A DNA stretch of 64,000 nucleotides from an uncultured Opitutales bacterium (lineage in GTDB: Bacteria > Verrucomicrobiota > Verrucomicrobiia > Opitutales > Seribacteraceae): assembly GCA_943789375.1 (NCBI GenBank), contig CALSTX010000006.1, forward strand, positions 62,001 through 126,000, written 5' to 3'. Numbering within the stretch: position 1 is the first letter of the stretch; each line of letters starts with the position of its first letter. Both the position numbers and the translations under genes were made by a program. Below are positions 35,201 through 44,848 of the stretch, one piece after another. The notes beneath the pieces are model-generated. The model saw only the letters and a program-made list of their open reading frames with translations. It did no database searches and was not told the origin of the DNA.

Positions 35201-38200
35201 ATTCAGGGCTAATAAATTATGAACCTACCCAGGATTATTTCGGTGAGGATTCATTTGATGTGCAAGTAACGGATGAGGACGGTTTGACCTTAGACATTTC
35301 CATTCTTGTTGATATTGACCCAATAAATGACCCCCCGAGTATCAGTGATGCTGGCGATTTGAGTCGGGAGGAAAATGAAATAATACTTGTATGGGAGAAC
35401 AACGCGAGCGTTACTTCTTTTACGGGAAATGACTCTCATGATGTCGAGTTTAATAGCACAGAAACTGACTTTATATGGAGCCTTGATGGGACCGACGCAT
35501 CACATTTTACGATTGATTCAAATGCAGTTCTTAAATTTAGGTATGCACCAGACTTTGAACTACCCTTGGATGCCGATGGGGACAATCTTTACACCTTTAG
35601 TATCTTAGTTACGGATGATAGTGATATATTTGGTGAGTATCTAATAAGGGTTAGGGTCAGAAATAAGAATGAACCACCAGTTTTTACAAGCTTAGAAGGG
35701 GAACTAAGCGCTCAACTTTACATTACTGAAAATAGTTCCTTTGTTTACACGGTGCAGGCACAAGGAGTTGAAGAATCTGGTCAAGAAGTCAGTTTTGATT
35801 TATCGAATGAAATTGATAACAACAACTCTCTCTTCGAGTTCGACCTATTTGGATCTAATGAAATTTACTTTAAAGAAGGACCAGACTTTGAGAACCCGAT
35901 CGGTGTTGAAGAGCAAAATATTTACATTTTAGAAGTCAACGCGTCGGATGGATTATCATGGGAGGTTCAGCGGGTAGAAGTTTTTGTCACAGACATCAAT
36001 GAACCACTCGCATTCGAATCTGACAGCAGTTATGCAATAGACCATAATGAGAGTAATACTGGCTTTATTTTAGATTTATCTCAGTACTATTCAGACTCTG
36101 ATACAGATACTGCTTACCGAACTTATATTTTCTCTCTTGCTGAATCTTCCGATTCTCAATTCTTTTTAATTAATTCAACTACTGGCGAAATTACTTTTGA
36201 TGAATCCTTTTCACCAGATTTTGAAAATCCCTCAGATGAAAATGGAGATAACAAATTCATTCTCTCTGTAAATGTTGAAGATGGTCAAAATTTAATCACA
36301 CAAGAATTTACAATTCAAATTCTCGATGTTAATGACTTACCCAATATTCTAGGTGCGGATTTAACTGAAATAGTCATACCAGAAAATCAAGCTTTTGTTT
36401 CCAAATTGGAGGCCTTAGATCAAGATAGTAAACTATCTTTTCAGGATTTATCTATCGTGGTTGAGAACGAATCAATTTCTTGGTTAAGAAATTTGGAGCA
36501 GAATGAAGGTCGTTTCCTTGATCCTTCACTTATTGTGGACGGTATTGACGCATCTTTCTGTGCTAGTTCAGATTTTGATTTAGATGGAGATTTGGACTTA
36601 CTACTGCTCGAAGCAGATGCAGACAGAGTGACCATATATGAAAACAACGGAACAGGAGGCTTTACCAATTCCCATGTTGTCTATAGCGAATCAGGCAGTA
36701 ATCCACAGCATGCATTACTAAGAGATCTGAATGAGGATGGGTACCTTGATATTGTAGTCGCACTCAAAGATGTTGGAAGAGTGATTGTACTTCAGAGCAA
36801 TCCCGATGCCCCGTTCGACTTTGTTTCCATAGATTCAATTCTTGAATCGAGCAATGTAGTCCATGTTGATTGTGGAGATATTGACGGAGATGGTGATACA
36901 GATATAATCGCAACTGGTAAAGATTCTACCACATCTGAATATTATATCCATTGGTTTAGTAATGGAGGAGAATTTTGGTTTACTCAGCCCAATGAACAAT
37001 TGACATTTTCTGGTCCGTCGCTCTTAACCTTCAGCCTTTCGCAGGTAAACCAGCCAAAATCTTTGTCATTAGGTGACGTTGATCAAGATGGTGACACTGA
37101 TCTTGCTGTGGCTTCTTCATTGGATGGCAATTTCACCCTTTTTCGAAATGATGGAACTGGCATTTTTGATGATCCTGTCAGTATTTACTCTGAGACAGAT
37201 GGACAGGCACAGGGAGTTAAACTTGCAGACTTAAATGCTGACTCAAAGCTAGATATTGTGATCACTACTAAAAATTCCAGTAAATTAGGGGTGATTCTTC
37301 AATCTTCTATTGGTGGAGGTGAGTTTCTTTCCCCATCTTTTGTTTATAGTTCTTCTTTTTACATCAACTCTTTTGATATCGGAGATATTGATGGTGATGG
37401 AGATTTGGATATTGTTGCGGCAGCTGGTGCTGATTCAAATGTTAGATGGTTTCAGAATGATGGTTCTGGTAAATTTACCATCAATGAGGAAATGGCCCTT
37501 ACAGACCAAACTTCAGTAGTATCTGTTTCTTTGGGAGATTTCAGCCAAACGAACACATTACTTAGATTCAGTATTGATGAATCAAGTGAGGACGCAGAGC
37601 ACTTTGTTTTCCGACCGAAGTATTCAGGTAATTTATATTTCAGGGAGGAACCGAATTTTGAGCTTCCTACTGATACAGATGAGGACAATCAGTATGAAAT
37701 TAAAATTTTGGTTGCAGACAACGATGCAGACCCCACGTCAGAAGTAATGGAAAAGGTTGTCATTAATATTGATAATTTGTACGAAGCTCCAGTCATTCAG
37801 GAGCCGACAGTTCAAGAAGGCAGAAGCCTTCAAGTAATGGAGCACACGCAGTTTGTAACAGATGTTAATGCAACCAATGATGAAGATTTATATGAAGATA
37901 CATTTTTCTCAATTTCTGGTGGTTTGGACGCAGACTTTTTTACCATTGATGAGATTACAGGAGTCTTGGAATTTGTCAGCGGACCAGATTATGAAAATCC
38001 TTTAGACGATTTCTCTGATGGAAATAATTCTTACCATGTAGTGGTTCGTGCGAACGACAATGGACCTGGGACCGCTTTTTCTGAGATTGATTTGATGGTT
38101 GCTGTGATAGATGGGAATGATTTGCCTGAATTCAATGTTGACCCTTCAGTGCTTTCGATAGACCTACCTGAGGATACACTTCACCTCTTAGCTTTAAGCG

Positions 38201-40380
38201 ATTTAAATGCGTCTGACCCAGAAGGTAGTGCACTAAACTGGTCGATTGTTGAGAATGGGACTATTGGGGGGGCAACCATTGAAGGAGATGAACTACATTA
38301 TCAACCATTTGACGACCTAAGCGGTTCTGATGAAGTAATACTTGAAGTAATGGACAGTGCTGGTTTGAAAGCCCAAATAGCAATTGAGTTCACGATTACT
38401 CCTGTTAACGACTCTCCGGTAATAAGTACAGAGAACAACTTAAGTCATCCAGAGAATCTTTCCACGATTATTACCTTGGAAGCAACTGATATAGAGGGAG
38501 ATGACTTGGCTTGGAGCCTAGTTGGAGGAGTTGATCTAGAATTCTTTTCTTTGTCTGCAAATGGCGACTTGTCCTTTACAGGAAATCCGCCTGACTTTGA
38601 GATTCCTGACTCCAACAAATCCGATAACTTTTATGAGGTGTCTGTTTTAGTTTCCGACGGAGACGCTTCTGAAGAAACAACCTTGACCGTTGAGGTCGTA
38701 GATATTGCTGATATTGACCCCGTCATTCATAACTTAGATGAGAATTTAACGAATTCACTTAGTGTTATGGAAAATGAATTTTTTGTTTTAGATTTAAACT
38801 TTTCGGATATTGAGGGAGATGAAATTGAGCTTTCACTCTCGGGAGGCCAAGACATGGCAATGTTTGACTTGAGTCAAGTTGGCAGGTTGACCTTTGTAGC
38901 AGCCCCAAACTTTGAAAATCCAAATGATTCCAACTCTGACAACCTGTATGAGGTTGATTTAAATGCGAGTGATGGGATCAATGCCATTACTCGTTCCCTA
39001 GTGGTTCAAGTGGTGAATGTTAACGAAGAATCCCCTCGAATTACTTCTTTTTTGGGTACGACTGATGACCCTGTTACACTTTCCGAAAATGAAGCTTTTG
39101 TTGTTGATCTCGAGGCTTCTGACGATGTGAATGGAAGTATATCATATGCGTTATCTGATGGATCTGATGCTCACATGTTTGACCTCAATACAAGCACAGG
39201 TGCTTTATCTTTTAAGCAATCTTATATCCCTGATTTTGAAACCATAAGATCAAGCAGAAGTGACCATATTTACGTTGTAGGAGTTCAAGTCTCGGATGAT
39301 GTCTACACATCCAAAAGTTATGATTTGTTTATAGGGGTTCTGGATGTTGACGAACCTCCAACCTTGCGACAATCGAGTTTTGAATTGATGGAAGACCCTT
39401 CGAGTGCGGTTTTACTAGGTGTAGAAGTATATGACCCAGAGGGCGATTCATTTGATTTTGACTTTTTAAGATCTCCGGATTTTGGGACTCTAGAATCTGC
39501 TAGTGGTGGCTATCTGTATATGCCGGAATTAGACTTTAACGGGGAAGATACGATTCAGTTTTTAGTTATTGATGATGAGAATGTAAGTCTCGAGCTAACT
39601 GCCACCATTTCTGTAAAAGCAGTTAATGACCCGCCTACAGCCTCGGATGATGTGATTGAGTATAACTCAACATCACTTGCACCCTTGATGTTTTCAACAC
39701 TTGGGAACGATTCAATTTCCCCAGACGATAATGAAACGATTGAAATCACTGATTGGAGTAAAAGTGCTTCCATTGATTACAATTTCGAAAGTGAACGCTT
39801 TACCTATACCCCAGACCCTCAGTTTATTGGTCCATTTGAATTTTCATACACGCTTTACGATGGTCAATTAACTTCTTCAGCAAATGTCACCGTGGATGTT
39901 TTGAGTTCTCCTAACCTGCCTGGTTGGCAATATCTGCCTGGTTTTGGGTATATGATGCGTAATCAATATCCATGGGTTTTACACGGCAGAATTGGATGGC
40001 TTTATATTTCACAAGACGGGGGCGAGAATTCTGCATCATGGATGTGGAATCAAGAGCTTGGTTGGTTTTGGACAGGTAAAGAATACTTTGAGCATTTTTT
40101 TGCAGAGGAGACCCAAAAATGGTATTATTGGCAAGGTGGAGTGTATGAGCCAGAAGGCATCCTTCTTTTCGATTTTGCACAGAACAAATTTATCGAAATG
40201 GCTGTTTACCAAAAGCAAAGAGTTAGCTTTGTCTTAAATTTGTTAACGGATGCCTCAGGCAGGATAGAATATGTTAGTTCCAGTAGCTACTTTTCTTCAG
40301 AACAGAAACAAGTCATTGTTTCGGAGCTTTATTTTACCAGACAATCTCCTACGCTTGAAAATCTATTGAGAGAAGATTAG
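32245..40380 (+). CDS. Giant cadherin-repeat surface protein, main frame (about 2711 residues)
   Basis: The continuation of the frame at 31587; with it the protein would reach about 2930 residues. At least 13 further cadherin-like repeats show the pattern DFE(N/L)P-D-DN-Y-V-D (e.g. DFELPLDADGDNLYTF, NFENPNDSNSDNLYEV). About seven Ig/VCBS-like domains ending NDPP or NDSP alternate with them. An FG-GAP/VCBS block with DxDxDGDxD loops (36540-37550) interrupts one repeat. The C-terminus (about 39900-40190) is a Trp-rich module (LPGWQYLPGFGY, HGRIGWLYI, WMWNQELGWFWT, KWYYWQGG) found on exported verrucomicrobial proteins. Acidic composition fits Ca2+ binding. An outer-membrane barrel gene follows with no gap. 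Confidence 0.88.
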   Translation, partial: NNQYIFEVTATDANGSSDMQEITLTISEVNDSPTIVDGNNDLIFTIDEDESPIAWTDYNLLVSDLDSSDFTWSISSVAQNGTVSITDSNQECTVNYSPDADMWGIDTGASPSAGQTGVADKFTIQVVDDRGGVDEITFRVKVNPVNDDDPVITYQGVVVTDPVLALTLDENSVNSILLSAHDFDDGAVLAWSLSGGDDESSFSIVASTGELQFLSSLDIDFEASSSYDGDSIFEFAVTVSDENGQSDSQDYTLSVLDLNEAPIISPTSLVVVMDEDNATSFIAPLTAEDPDLHSANSGWRTLTWSIEDVPSYGTAVVSGTAEYNGTEVSPTTITFTPNSGYSGSDFMRVRVEDEGNSLTSKLHDIVDINITILQTDDLPVFSSVLHDGNASVTLQVTENSYGDFQVYATDPDGGNISYSIHHGDDQGYFEINGTTGWVRFLEPPNFENRLDLDSQNTYEVTIEAYDSNGSSFQNFSVQVADVFEPATFVSDSYFFVPEKQLEVGTVAVSDVDSGDSHSFSIVPQGYPDDSSKFSIDEDTGGITFITPPDFEANASYSANNLYNFIVQAVDNGGVPSDLNVSVEVTDDNDAPSIETSNNASLVTIAEDLAIGQVFVDFNVSDQDQDQSHSWALSGDDSSFFIVDSSTGELSLLTSLDYEIPSDVNSDNYYELSLVASDSHGSPLISNTFGFQVLVAGVNEPPYLSGTVTTSVSMNEDDPSSFISPAWSAIDPETNSSLGINWFLWDETTASKVNALTTPINHSSVSIGQLDGVLTFNPALNSNRDMNGSEILTVIFEDEQGVERNQTIQVNVLGLNDPPEITGPDVPFVDIIDHNESVLEVIDFEASDFNDVGDNNVHYTQDLYLDWNVSGEDADLFDISNQGRLSFKTAPVYDSVTLLNNRYEIIISVIDEFEGFSDYPLVINVLNSSEPPELLSSLSTVFISEDNTPIAWGDVWEDLQVEDPDGGSLTWAIINNAANGQAEVDLYSGLINYEPTQDYFGEDSFDVQVTDEDGLTLDISILVDIDPINDPPSISDAGDLSREENEIILVWENNASVTSFTGNDSHDVEFNSTETDFIWSLDGTDASHFTIDSNAVLKFRYAPDFELPLDADGDNLYTFSILVTDDSDIFGEYLIRVRVRNKNEPPVFTSLEGELSAQLYITENSSFVYTVQAQGVEESGQEVSFDLSNEIDNNNSLFEFDLFGSNEIYFKEGPDFENPIGVEEQNIYILEVNASDGLSWEVQRVEVFVTDINEPLAFESDSSYAIDHNESNTGFILDLSQYYSDSDTDTAYRTYIFSLAESSDSQFFLINSTTGEITFDESFSPDFENPSDENGDNKFILSVNVEDGQNLITQEFTIQILDVNDLPNILGADLTEIVIPENQAFVSKLEALDQDSKLSFQDLSIVVENESISWLRNLEQNEGRFLDPSLIVDGIDASFCASSDFDLDGDLDLLLLEADADRVTIYENNGTGGFTNSHVVYSESGSNPQHALLRDLNEDGYLDIVVALKDVGRVIVLQSNPDAPFDFVSIDSILESSNVVHVDCGDIDGDGDTDIIATGKDSTTSEYYIHWFSNGGEFWFTQPNEQLTFSGPSLLTFSLSQVNQPKSLSLGDVDQDGDTDLAVASSLDGNFTLFRNDGTGIFDDPVSIYSETDGQAQGVKLADLNADSKLDIVITTKNSSKLGVILQSSIGGGEFLSPSFVYSSSFYINSFDIGDIDGDGDLDIVAAAGADSNVRWFQNDGSGKFTINEEMALTDQTSVVSVSLGDFSQTNTLLRFSIDESSEDAEHFVFRPKYSGNLYFREEPNFELPTDTDEDNQYEIKILVADNDADPTSEVMEKVVINIDNLYEAPVIQEPTVQEGRSLQVMEHTQFVTDVNATNDEDLYEDTFFSISGGLDADFFTIDEITGVLEFVSGPDYENPLDDFSDGNNSYHVVVRANDNGPGTAFSEIDLMVAVIDGNDLPEFNVDPSVLSIDLPEDTLHLLALSDLNASDPEGSALNWSIVENGTIGGATIEGDELHYQPFDDLSGSDEVILEVMDSAGLKAQIAIEFTITPVNDSPVISTENNLSHPENLSTIITLEATDIEGDDLAWSLVGGVDLEFFSLSANGDLSFTGNPPDFEIPDSNKSDNFYEVSVLVSDGDASEETTLTVEVVDIADIDPVIHNLDENLTNSLSVMENEFFVLDLNFSDIEGDEIELSLSGGQDMAMFDLSQVGRLTFVAAPNFENPNDSNSDNLYEVDLNASDGINAITRSLVVQVVNVNEESPRITSFLGTTDDPVTLSENEAFVVDLEASDDVNGSISYALSDGSDAHMFDLNTSTGALSFKQSYIPDFETIRSSRSDHIYVVGVQVSDDVYTSKSYDLFIGVLDVDEPPTLRQSSFELMEDPSSAVLLGVEVYDPEGDSFDFDFLRSPDFGTLESASGGYLYMPELDFNGEDTIQFLVIDDENVSLELTATISVKAVNDPPTASDDVIEYNSTSLAPLMFSTLGNDSISPDDNETIEITDWSKSASIDYNFESERFTYTPDPQFIGPFEFSYTLYDGQLTSSANVTVDVLSSPNLPGWQYLPGFGYMMRNQYPWVLHGRIGWLYISQDGGENSASWMWNQELGWFWTGKEYFEHFFAEETQKWYYWQGGVYEPEGILLFDFAQNKFIEMAVYQKQRVSFVLNLLTDASGRIEYVSSSSYFSSEQKQVIVSELYFTRQSPTLENLLRED

Positions 40381-41310
40381 ATGAAAATTCCTTGTTATTA
40401 TTTCCTTAAGCTTTTTCTGAATTTTGGTTTATTGCTAGGGGCTTACTCTGTGTTTGGACAACAAGCAAATGAAACCCCAGTGGATCGAGACGAATACTTT
40501 CGCCGCCTTGAAGAAAGGGCTCTTAAATTATCAGGTAAATTTGCAGAAATTTCAGGGACAGCCCCCGTAAAACTTTTTAATCCTCGCCCACCAAAGCAAT
40601 ATTCAAGAGAAGTAACTTCGCCTAGATTTCAAGATGCAGGTTCATCATTTTCAGGCTCTGATACTGGGTCCTCTTTTTCTCTGCTTTCTTTGGATCAAAA
40701 CAACTCAGGATTTTCTACAAACCGGATTATTGATGATGAGGTCATCGAATATCAGCCTACTATCGAGGACAAGCGTGGCCAATACTTTCTCCGCCCCTTT
40801 ATTGCCTTACAAGCCCCTAGCGATCTAAAGTATGAGACAGTAGAGCCAGGGCTGAAAAAGTTGGATTCAGGCATTGGTTATTCTCTTGGGTTGCAGGCAG
40901 GCACTCGTATTGAAAACTTCAATCTTGGTCTTCGCCTGAGCTATCACTACAATAAATTTTCTAAAAGTGCGGGTGTTCATCAGTTAGAGGGGGAAAATGA
41001 GCTTTTTTCTCTGATTGGTTTTGGAGGATACTCCACTTCATTGCGTGAGGATTTAATCTTCGAATTCGGAGCTGGGCTCGGATTTGCCAATAGGTTTAAT
41101 TTCGCAACGATTGATATCGGTAGTTCTTCTTTAAATGATGTGTCAGAAAAAACCGTTTTTACTTATGAATTTTCACTTCTTCTCGATTATGCCTACACTG
41201 AAAACTTATCTGCATTTGCTGGATATCGCCTAGTTGGTATGTCCAAAAATGGTCCTTTTTTAGGGAATATTTCTCATCAGTTTGAAATAGGTATGGGTGC
41301 CAGCTTCTAA
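40381..41310 (+). CDS. Outer-membrane beta-barrel protein coupled to the giant surface protein
   Basis: A 309-residue protein beginning at the base after the giant gene's stop. A signal peptide (YYFLKLFLNFGLLLGAYSVFG) precedes a Ser/Pro-rich periplasmic segment (about 30-140) and an 8-strand-like barrel (LRPFIALQAP, YSLGLQAGTRIENFNLGLRLSYHYN split over two stretches, FEFGAGLGFA, FSLLLDYAYTENLSAFAGYRL split likewise). It ends in Phe (GMGASF), as outer-membrane barrels usually do. Its position suggests it anchors, secretes or assembles the adhesin, but no specific translocator family is recognised. Confidence 0.8.
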   Translation: MKIPCYYFLKLFLNFGLLLGAYSVFGQQANETPVDRDEYFRRLEERALKLSGKFAEISGTAPVKLFNPRPPKQYSREVTSPRFQDAGSSFSGSDTGSSFSLLSLDQNNSGFSTNRIIDDEVIEYQPTIEDKRGQYFLRPFIALQAPSDLKYETVEPGLKKLDSGIGYSLGLQAGTRIENFNLGLRLSYHYNKFSKSAGVHQLEGENELFSLIGFGGYSTSLREDLIFEFGAGLGFANRFNFATIDIGSSSLNDVSEKTVFTYEFSLLLDYAYTENLSAFAGYRLVGMSKNGPFLGNISHQFEIGMGASF

Positions 41311-41376
41311 AAGGCATTTTTCCTAGACATATCCTTGACGAACTTCGATTCGCAAGATTGCTTAATACGCTGTTAA

Positions 41377-44028
41377 ATGAGCAAGAAAGCAGGACAGGAA
41401 ACCCCGATGATGCAGCAATATCGAGAGGCTAGAAATAGCCTTGATGATGATACTTTGCTTCTTTTTCGTCTGGGTGATTTTTATGAGATGTTTGAGGTCG
41501 ATGCAGAGCGCGGTGCAGCCTTGCTTGGCATCACATTAACGAAAAGGCATGATATGCCTATGGCTGGCATTCCCTCTCATGCCGCTGAGGGGTATCTTAC
41601 CAGACTTTTGAATGCTGGGCACAAGGTTGCCATCTGTGACCAGTTAGAGGCAGCCCAAACCGGTAAATTAGTCAAGCGTGGGATTACCCGCATCCTTACC
41701 CCAGGTACGGTTTTGGAAGATCGTCAGTTGCAAGCTTCCAGTAATCATTTCCTACTGGCTTTGGATTTTGTCAAAGCTTCGGTTTGTTCCTCTTGGCTCG
41801 ATCTTTCAACAGGTAAGTTTGTGCTGATGCACACGGAGTGTACTGAGGACTTTCTTGCTACCTTGAGTTCATTGGCTCCTCGGGAGGTTCTGGTTTCTGA
41901 AAACTTTGCCCGAAAAATTGCCAAGCTCAGTAGTCCCCAGTCTTTTCAAAATGAGTTGGACCGGGTGCTTGGAGAGATAAGCAAGACCGAGCGTCCTGAT
42001 TTTGACTTTGATGCAAAAGCTGGAGCTCGGGAGGTAATGGAAAGCTTGGGGGTCATGAACTTGGAGGGTTTTGGCCTTAATCTTAATCACCCGGCTCTTG
42101 GCGTTGCTGGTGCCTTATTGATTTATGTTCAGGATGTGCTCAAAGGAAAACCTGGAAATCTTCGCCGTATTGAAGAGTTTAAGCAAGGGCAGGCTTTGAT
42201 TCTTGATCCTGCAACTCAAAGGAATTTGGAGGTTTTCAAGACTTCGACTCAAACCCGCAAGGGGTCCTTAATGGATTCTATGGATGCAACCGTAACCGCG
42301 GCAGGTGCTCGTTTATTGGAGAGATACCTTGGCTCACCGGAGAGAAACCTGGATGAAATTAAAAGAAGACAGGCCTTGGTAGGTGAATTCTCATCAGAAC
42401 CCAGGATTGTTAAGGAAATAGGAGATGTTTTAAAAACAGGAAGTGATTTGGAAAGAATTCTTGGCCGTTTACGAAACCAATTAGTCCGGCCCCGGGAATT
42501 AGGTGGTTTGCGCGCTACGATCCGGGGCCTTCCCCAAATCCGAGATCTTTTGCTTGGCCTCGGTGATAGTTATCCTGCTATTCAGTCGATCGCCCGCCAA
42601 GTCGAGATCTTCTCTGATTTGGCTACACTACTAGAAGAAGCGTTGGAGGAGGAACTTCCTGCGGATATAAAAGTGGATGTAAAAGCTGAAGGAGGGCGTG
42701 TAATTCGACTTGGGTATAATCAGGAATTTGACGAACTGAGAGAGCTTGGGAGCGGAGGGAAAAAGTGGATCATTGATTTGGAAGTAAGTGAGCGTCAAAA
42801 GACCGGTATCTCGAATCTAAAGCTTAAATACAATGGAGCTTTTGGATATTTCATCGAAATAACCAAGGCAAACCTGCATTTAGTGCCGGAGCATTATGTG
42901 CGTAAGCAAACGATGACCAATGCGGAACGTTTTTACACCGAAGAGCTTCGGCAAAAAGAAAAAGAAATTGTTAATGCCGAAGAGCGAGCCGTTGCGAAAG
43001 AACAGGCATTGTTTTTGGAAGTTGTTGGTAAAACTCTGGAGTACGCTGATGGTTTATCTGCCGTGGCTGAAGTACTTGCACAGGTTGATCTTTTTTCATC
43101 CTGGGGTGGAATCTTGCGGGACCGTAATTATTGCCTGCCTGAATTCACAGTGGAAGGAGATGTTCTTGAAATCGTACAGGGACGACACCCTGTCGTAGAG
43201 TCTGTTCTTAAAAAAGAAAGCCTGGGTCTGGCTGGTACTCATGCCTTTGTACCTAATGACTGCCACCTTTCAGCAAACAAAGATCAGATTGCACTCATAA
43301 CTGGTCCAAATATGGCGGGAAAGTCGACCTTTATCAGGCAGGTTGCTCTTATAACCTTAATGGCACAAGTCGGAGCCGGTGTTCCCGCTCAATCCTGCCG
43401 TTTAAGCCTAGTGGACCGGATTTTTTCGCGTGTGGGGGCAGGAGATGAATTAGCCCGGGGGAATTCGACCTTTATGGTAGAGATGAATGAGACAGCTAAC
43501 ATTCTTAATCATTGTACAGCTTCCAGTTTGATAGTGCTCGACGAAATTGGAAGAGGGACAAGTACTTATGATGGATTAAGTATAGCTTGGTCGGTCATTG
43601 AGCACTTACATGGAAAAGATGAGTGTGGTCCCAAAACTTTATTTGCAACTCATTATCATGAGCTGACAAAACTTTCAGATTCTTTGTCACGACTACGAAA
43701 TTTCTCTGTGGCTGTAAAGGAGTGGAATGACGAAATTATTTTTGTACGCCAAGTGACTCCCGGAGCTTCAGAAAGGTCTTTCGGTATTCAGGTTGCCCGG
43801 TTAGCTGGACTTCCAAATAGTGTAGTCGGTCGAGCCAAAGAAATACTTGCAGGTTTGGAGACGGGAGATCTTGCTTCTGGGCTTTCTCCAAAATTGTCTT
43901 TAACTGAGCGAAGGGAGGATTCTCAAACTGAGGCTCCAATGCAAACCAGTCAAAGCCAAGTAGAGAAGCCAACCCTTTCGAGGAATAAGCGAGAAAACAC
44001 TGATCCTTCTCAGCTCGAACTTTTCTAG
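41377..44028 (+). CDS. mutS: DNA mismatch repair protein MutS
   Basis: An 883-residue protein of normal length. The mismatch-sensing Phe-x-Glu is present (DFYEMF, near residue 36). Connector, core and clamp domains follow, then the ATPase domain with Walker A (GPNMAGKSTF), Walker B (IVLDEIGRG) and the signature GRGTSTYDGLSIAW, plus the conserved His (ATHYHEL). MutS recognises base mismatches and small loops. A hydrolase gene follows 4 bases downstream and may share its transcript. No mutL is near. Confidence 0.97.
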   Translation: MSKKAGQETPMMQQYREARNSLDDDTLLLFRLGDFYEMFEVDAERGAALLGITLTKRHDMPMAGIPSHAAEGYLTRLLNAGHKVAICDQLEAAQTGKLVKRGITRILTPGTVLEDRQLQASSNHFLLALDFVKASVCSSWLDLSTGKFVLMHTECTEDFLATLSSLAPREVLVSENFARKIAKLSSPQSFQNELDRVLGEISKTERPDFDFDAKAGAREVMESLGVMNLEGFGLNLNHPALGVAGALLIYVQDVLKGKPGNLRRIEEFKQGQALILDPATQRNLEVFKTSTQTRKGSLMDSMDATVTAAGARLLERYLGSPERNLDEIKRRQALVGEFSSEPRIVKEIGDVLKTGSDLERILGRLRNQLVRPRELGGLRATIRGLPQIRDLLLGLGDSYPAIQSIARQVEIFSDLATLLEEALEEELPADIKVDVKAEGGRVIRLGYNQEFDELRELGSGGKKWIIDLEVSERQKTGISNLKLKYNGAFGYFIEITKANLHLVPEHYVRKQTMTNAERFYTEELRQKEKEIVNAEERAVAKEQALFLEVVGKTLEYADGLSAVAEVLAQVDLFSSWGGILRDRNYCLPEFTVEGDVLEIVQGRHPVVESVLKKESLGLAGTHAFVPNDCHLSANKDQIALITGPNMAGKSTFIRQVALITLMAQVGAGVPAQSCRLSLVDRIFSRVGAGDELARGNSTFMVEMNETANILNHCTASSLIVLDEIGRGTSTYDGLSIAWSVIEHLHGKDECGPKTLFATHYHELTKLSDSLSRLRNFSVAVKEWNDEIIFVRQVTPGASERSFGIQVARLAGLPNSVVGRAKEILAGLETGDLASGLSPKLSLTERREDSQTEAPMQTSQSQVEKPTLSRNKRENTDPSQLELF

Positions 44029-44032
44029 CTTA

Positions 44033-44809
44033 ATGAATCAAATTTTGTATCATGAAGAATTTGGCTCATCGGTGAACCCTCCCTTAGTTTGCCTCCACGG
44101 TTTGCTCGGATCTTCGAGAAACTGGAGGAGCGTCGCTAGGGCGATGGTAGAGCACCATCATGTGTTTACTTTGGATCTCAGGAATCATGGTCAATCCTTT
44201 CATTCAGAAGATGCCTCCATCGAGTCGATGGTTAAAGATCTTTTGCAGTGGATGGATTTTCATAAACTAGAGCGTAGTCATTTCTGCGGTCATAGTCTTG
44301 GAGGAAAAGTTGTCATGAAAATGGCTTGTACTGATGCGGACCGAGTAGATTCCCTGATCGTAGGTGATATTGCACCCAGGGATTACCCTGAAGGCCATCA
44401 TATTCCTACCCTTGATGCCTTGCTCTCCTTAAACCTTAGAGCACTTAAGAGCCGAAAGGATGCAGATGTAAAATTAACGGAAAGAATCACTAGTTGGGCC
44501 TTCCGTCAGTTTTTGCTTACCAATTTAGACTTTACAGAGGGGCAGGGCAGGTGGATCCCGAACCTTCAGGCTTTGCGATCTTCAATATCTTTGCTTTCAC
44601 AAAATCCGCTTAAATCAAAAGATCGCTATGATGGGCCATGTCTCTTTATTCGTGGAGGTAAATCAGGTTATGTCCGAACCGAACATTTTGATGAAATTTA
44701 TCAATTCTTCCCCAATGGATCTATTCAGACCATGGATGGGGTAGGGCATGATGTACATGTCGAAAATCGGGCCCTTTTTGTAAACATCCTTCAATCGTTC
44801 TTGACCTAA
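44033..44809 (+). CDS. Alpha/beta hydrolase (YbfF-like esterase)
   Basis: A 258-residue alpha/beta hydrolase. The oxyanion motif is LHGLLGSSRNW, the nucleophile elbow GHSLGGKV (Ser near residue 86), Asp lies in a late strand (LFIRGGKSGYV region) and His near the C-terminus (GVGHDVHVEN). The match is to YbfF-type esterases of the epoxide-hydrolase/haloperoxidase group. It lies 4 bases after mutS. The natural substrate is unknown. Confidence 0.92.
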   Translation: MNQILYHEEFGSSVNPPLVCLHGLLGSSRNWRSVARAMVEHHHVFTLDLRNHGQSFHSEDASIESMVKDLLQWMDFHKLERSHFCGHSLGGKVVMKMACTDADRVDSLIVGDIAPRDYPEGHHIPTLDALLSLNLRALKSRKDADVKLTERITSWAFRQFLLTNLDFTEGQGRWIPNLQALRSSISLLSQNPLKSKDRYDGPCLFIRGGKSGYVRTEHFDEIYQFFPNGSIQTMDGVGHDVHVENRALFVNILQSFLT

Positions 44810-44848
44810 ACTAAGCAGTTAGGGCTGACCGGGTAGCAATGAAGGTTA

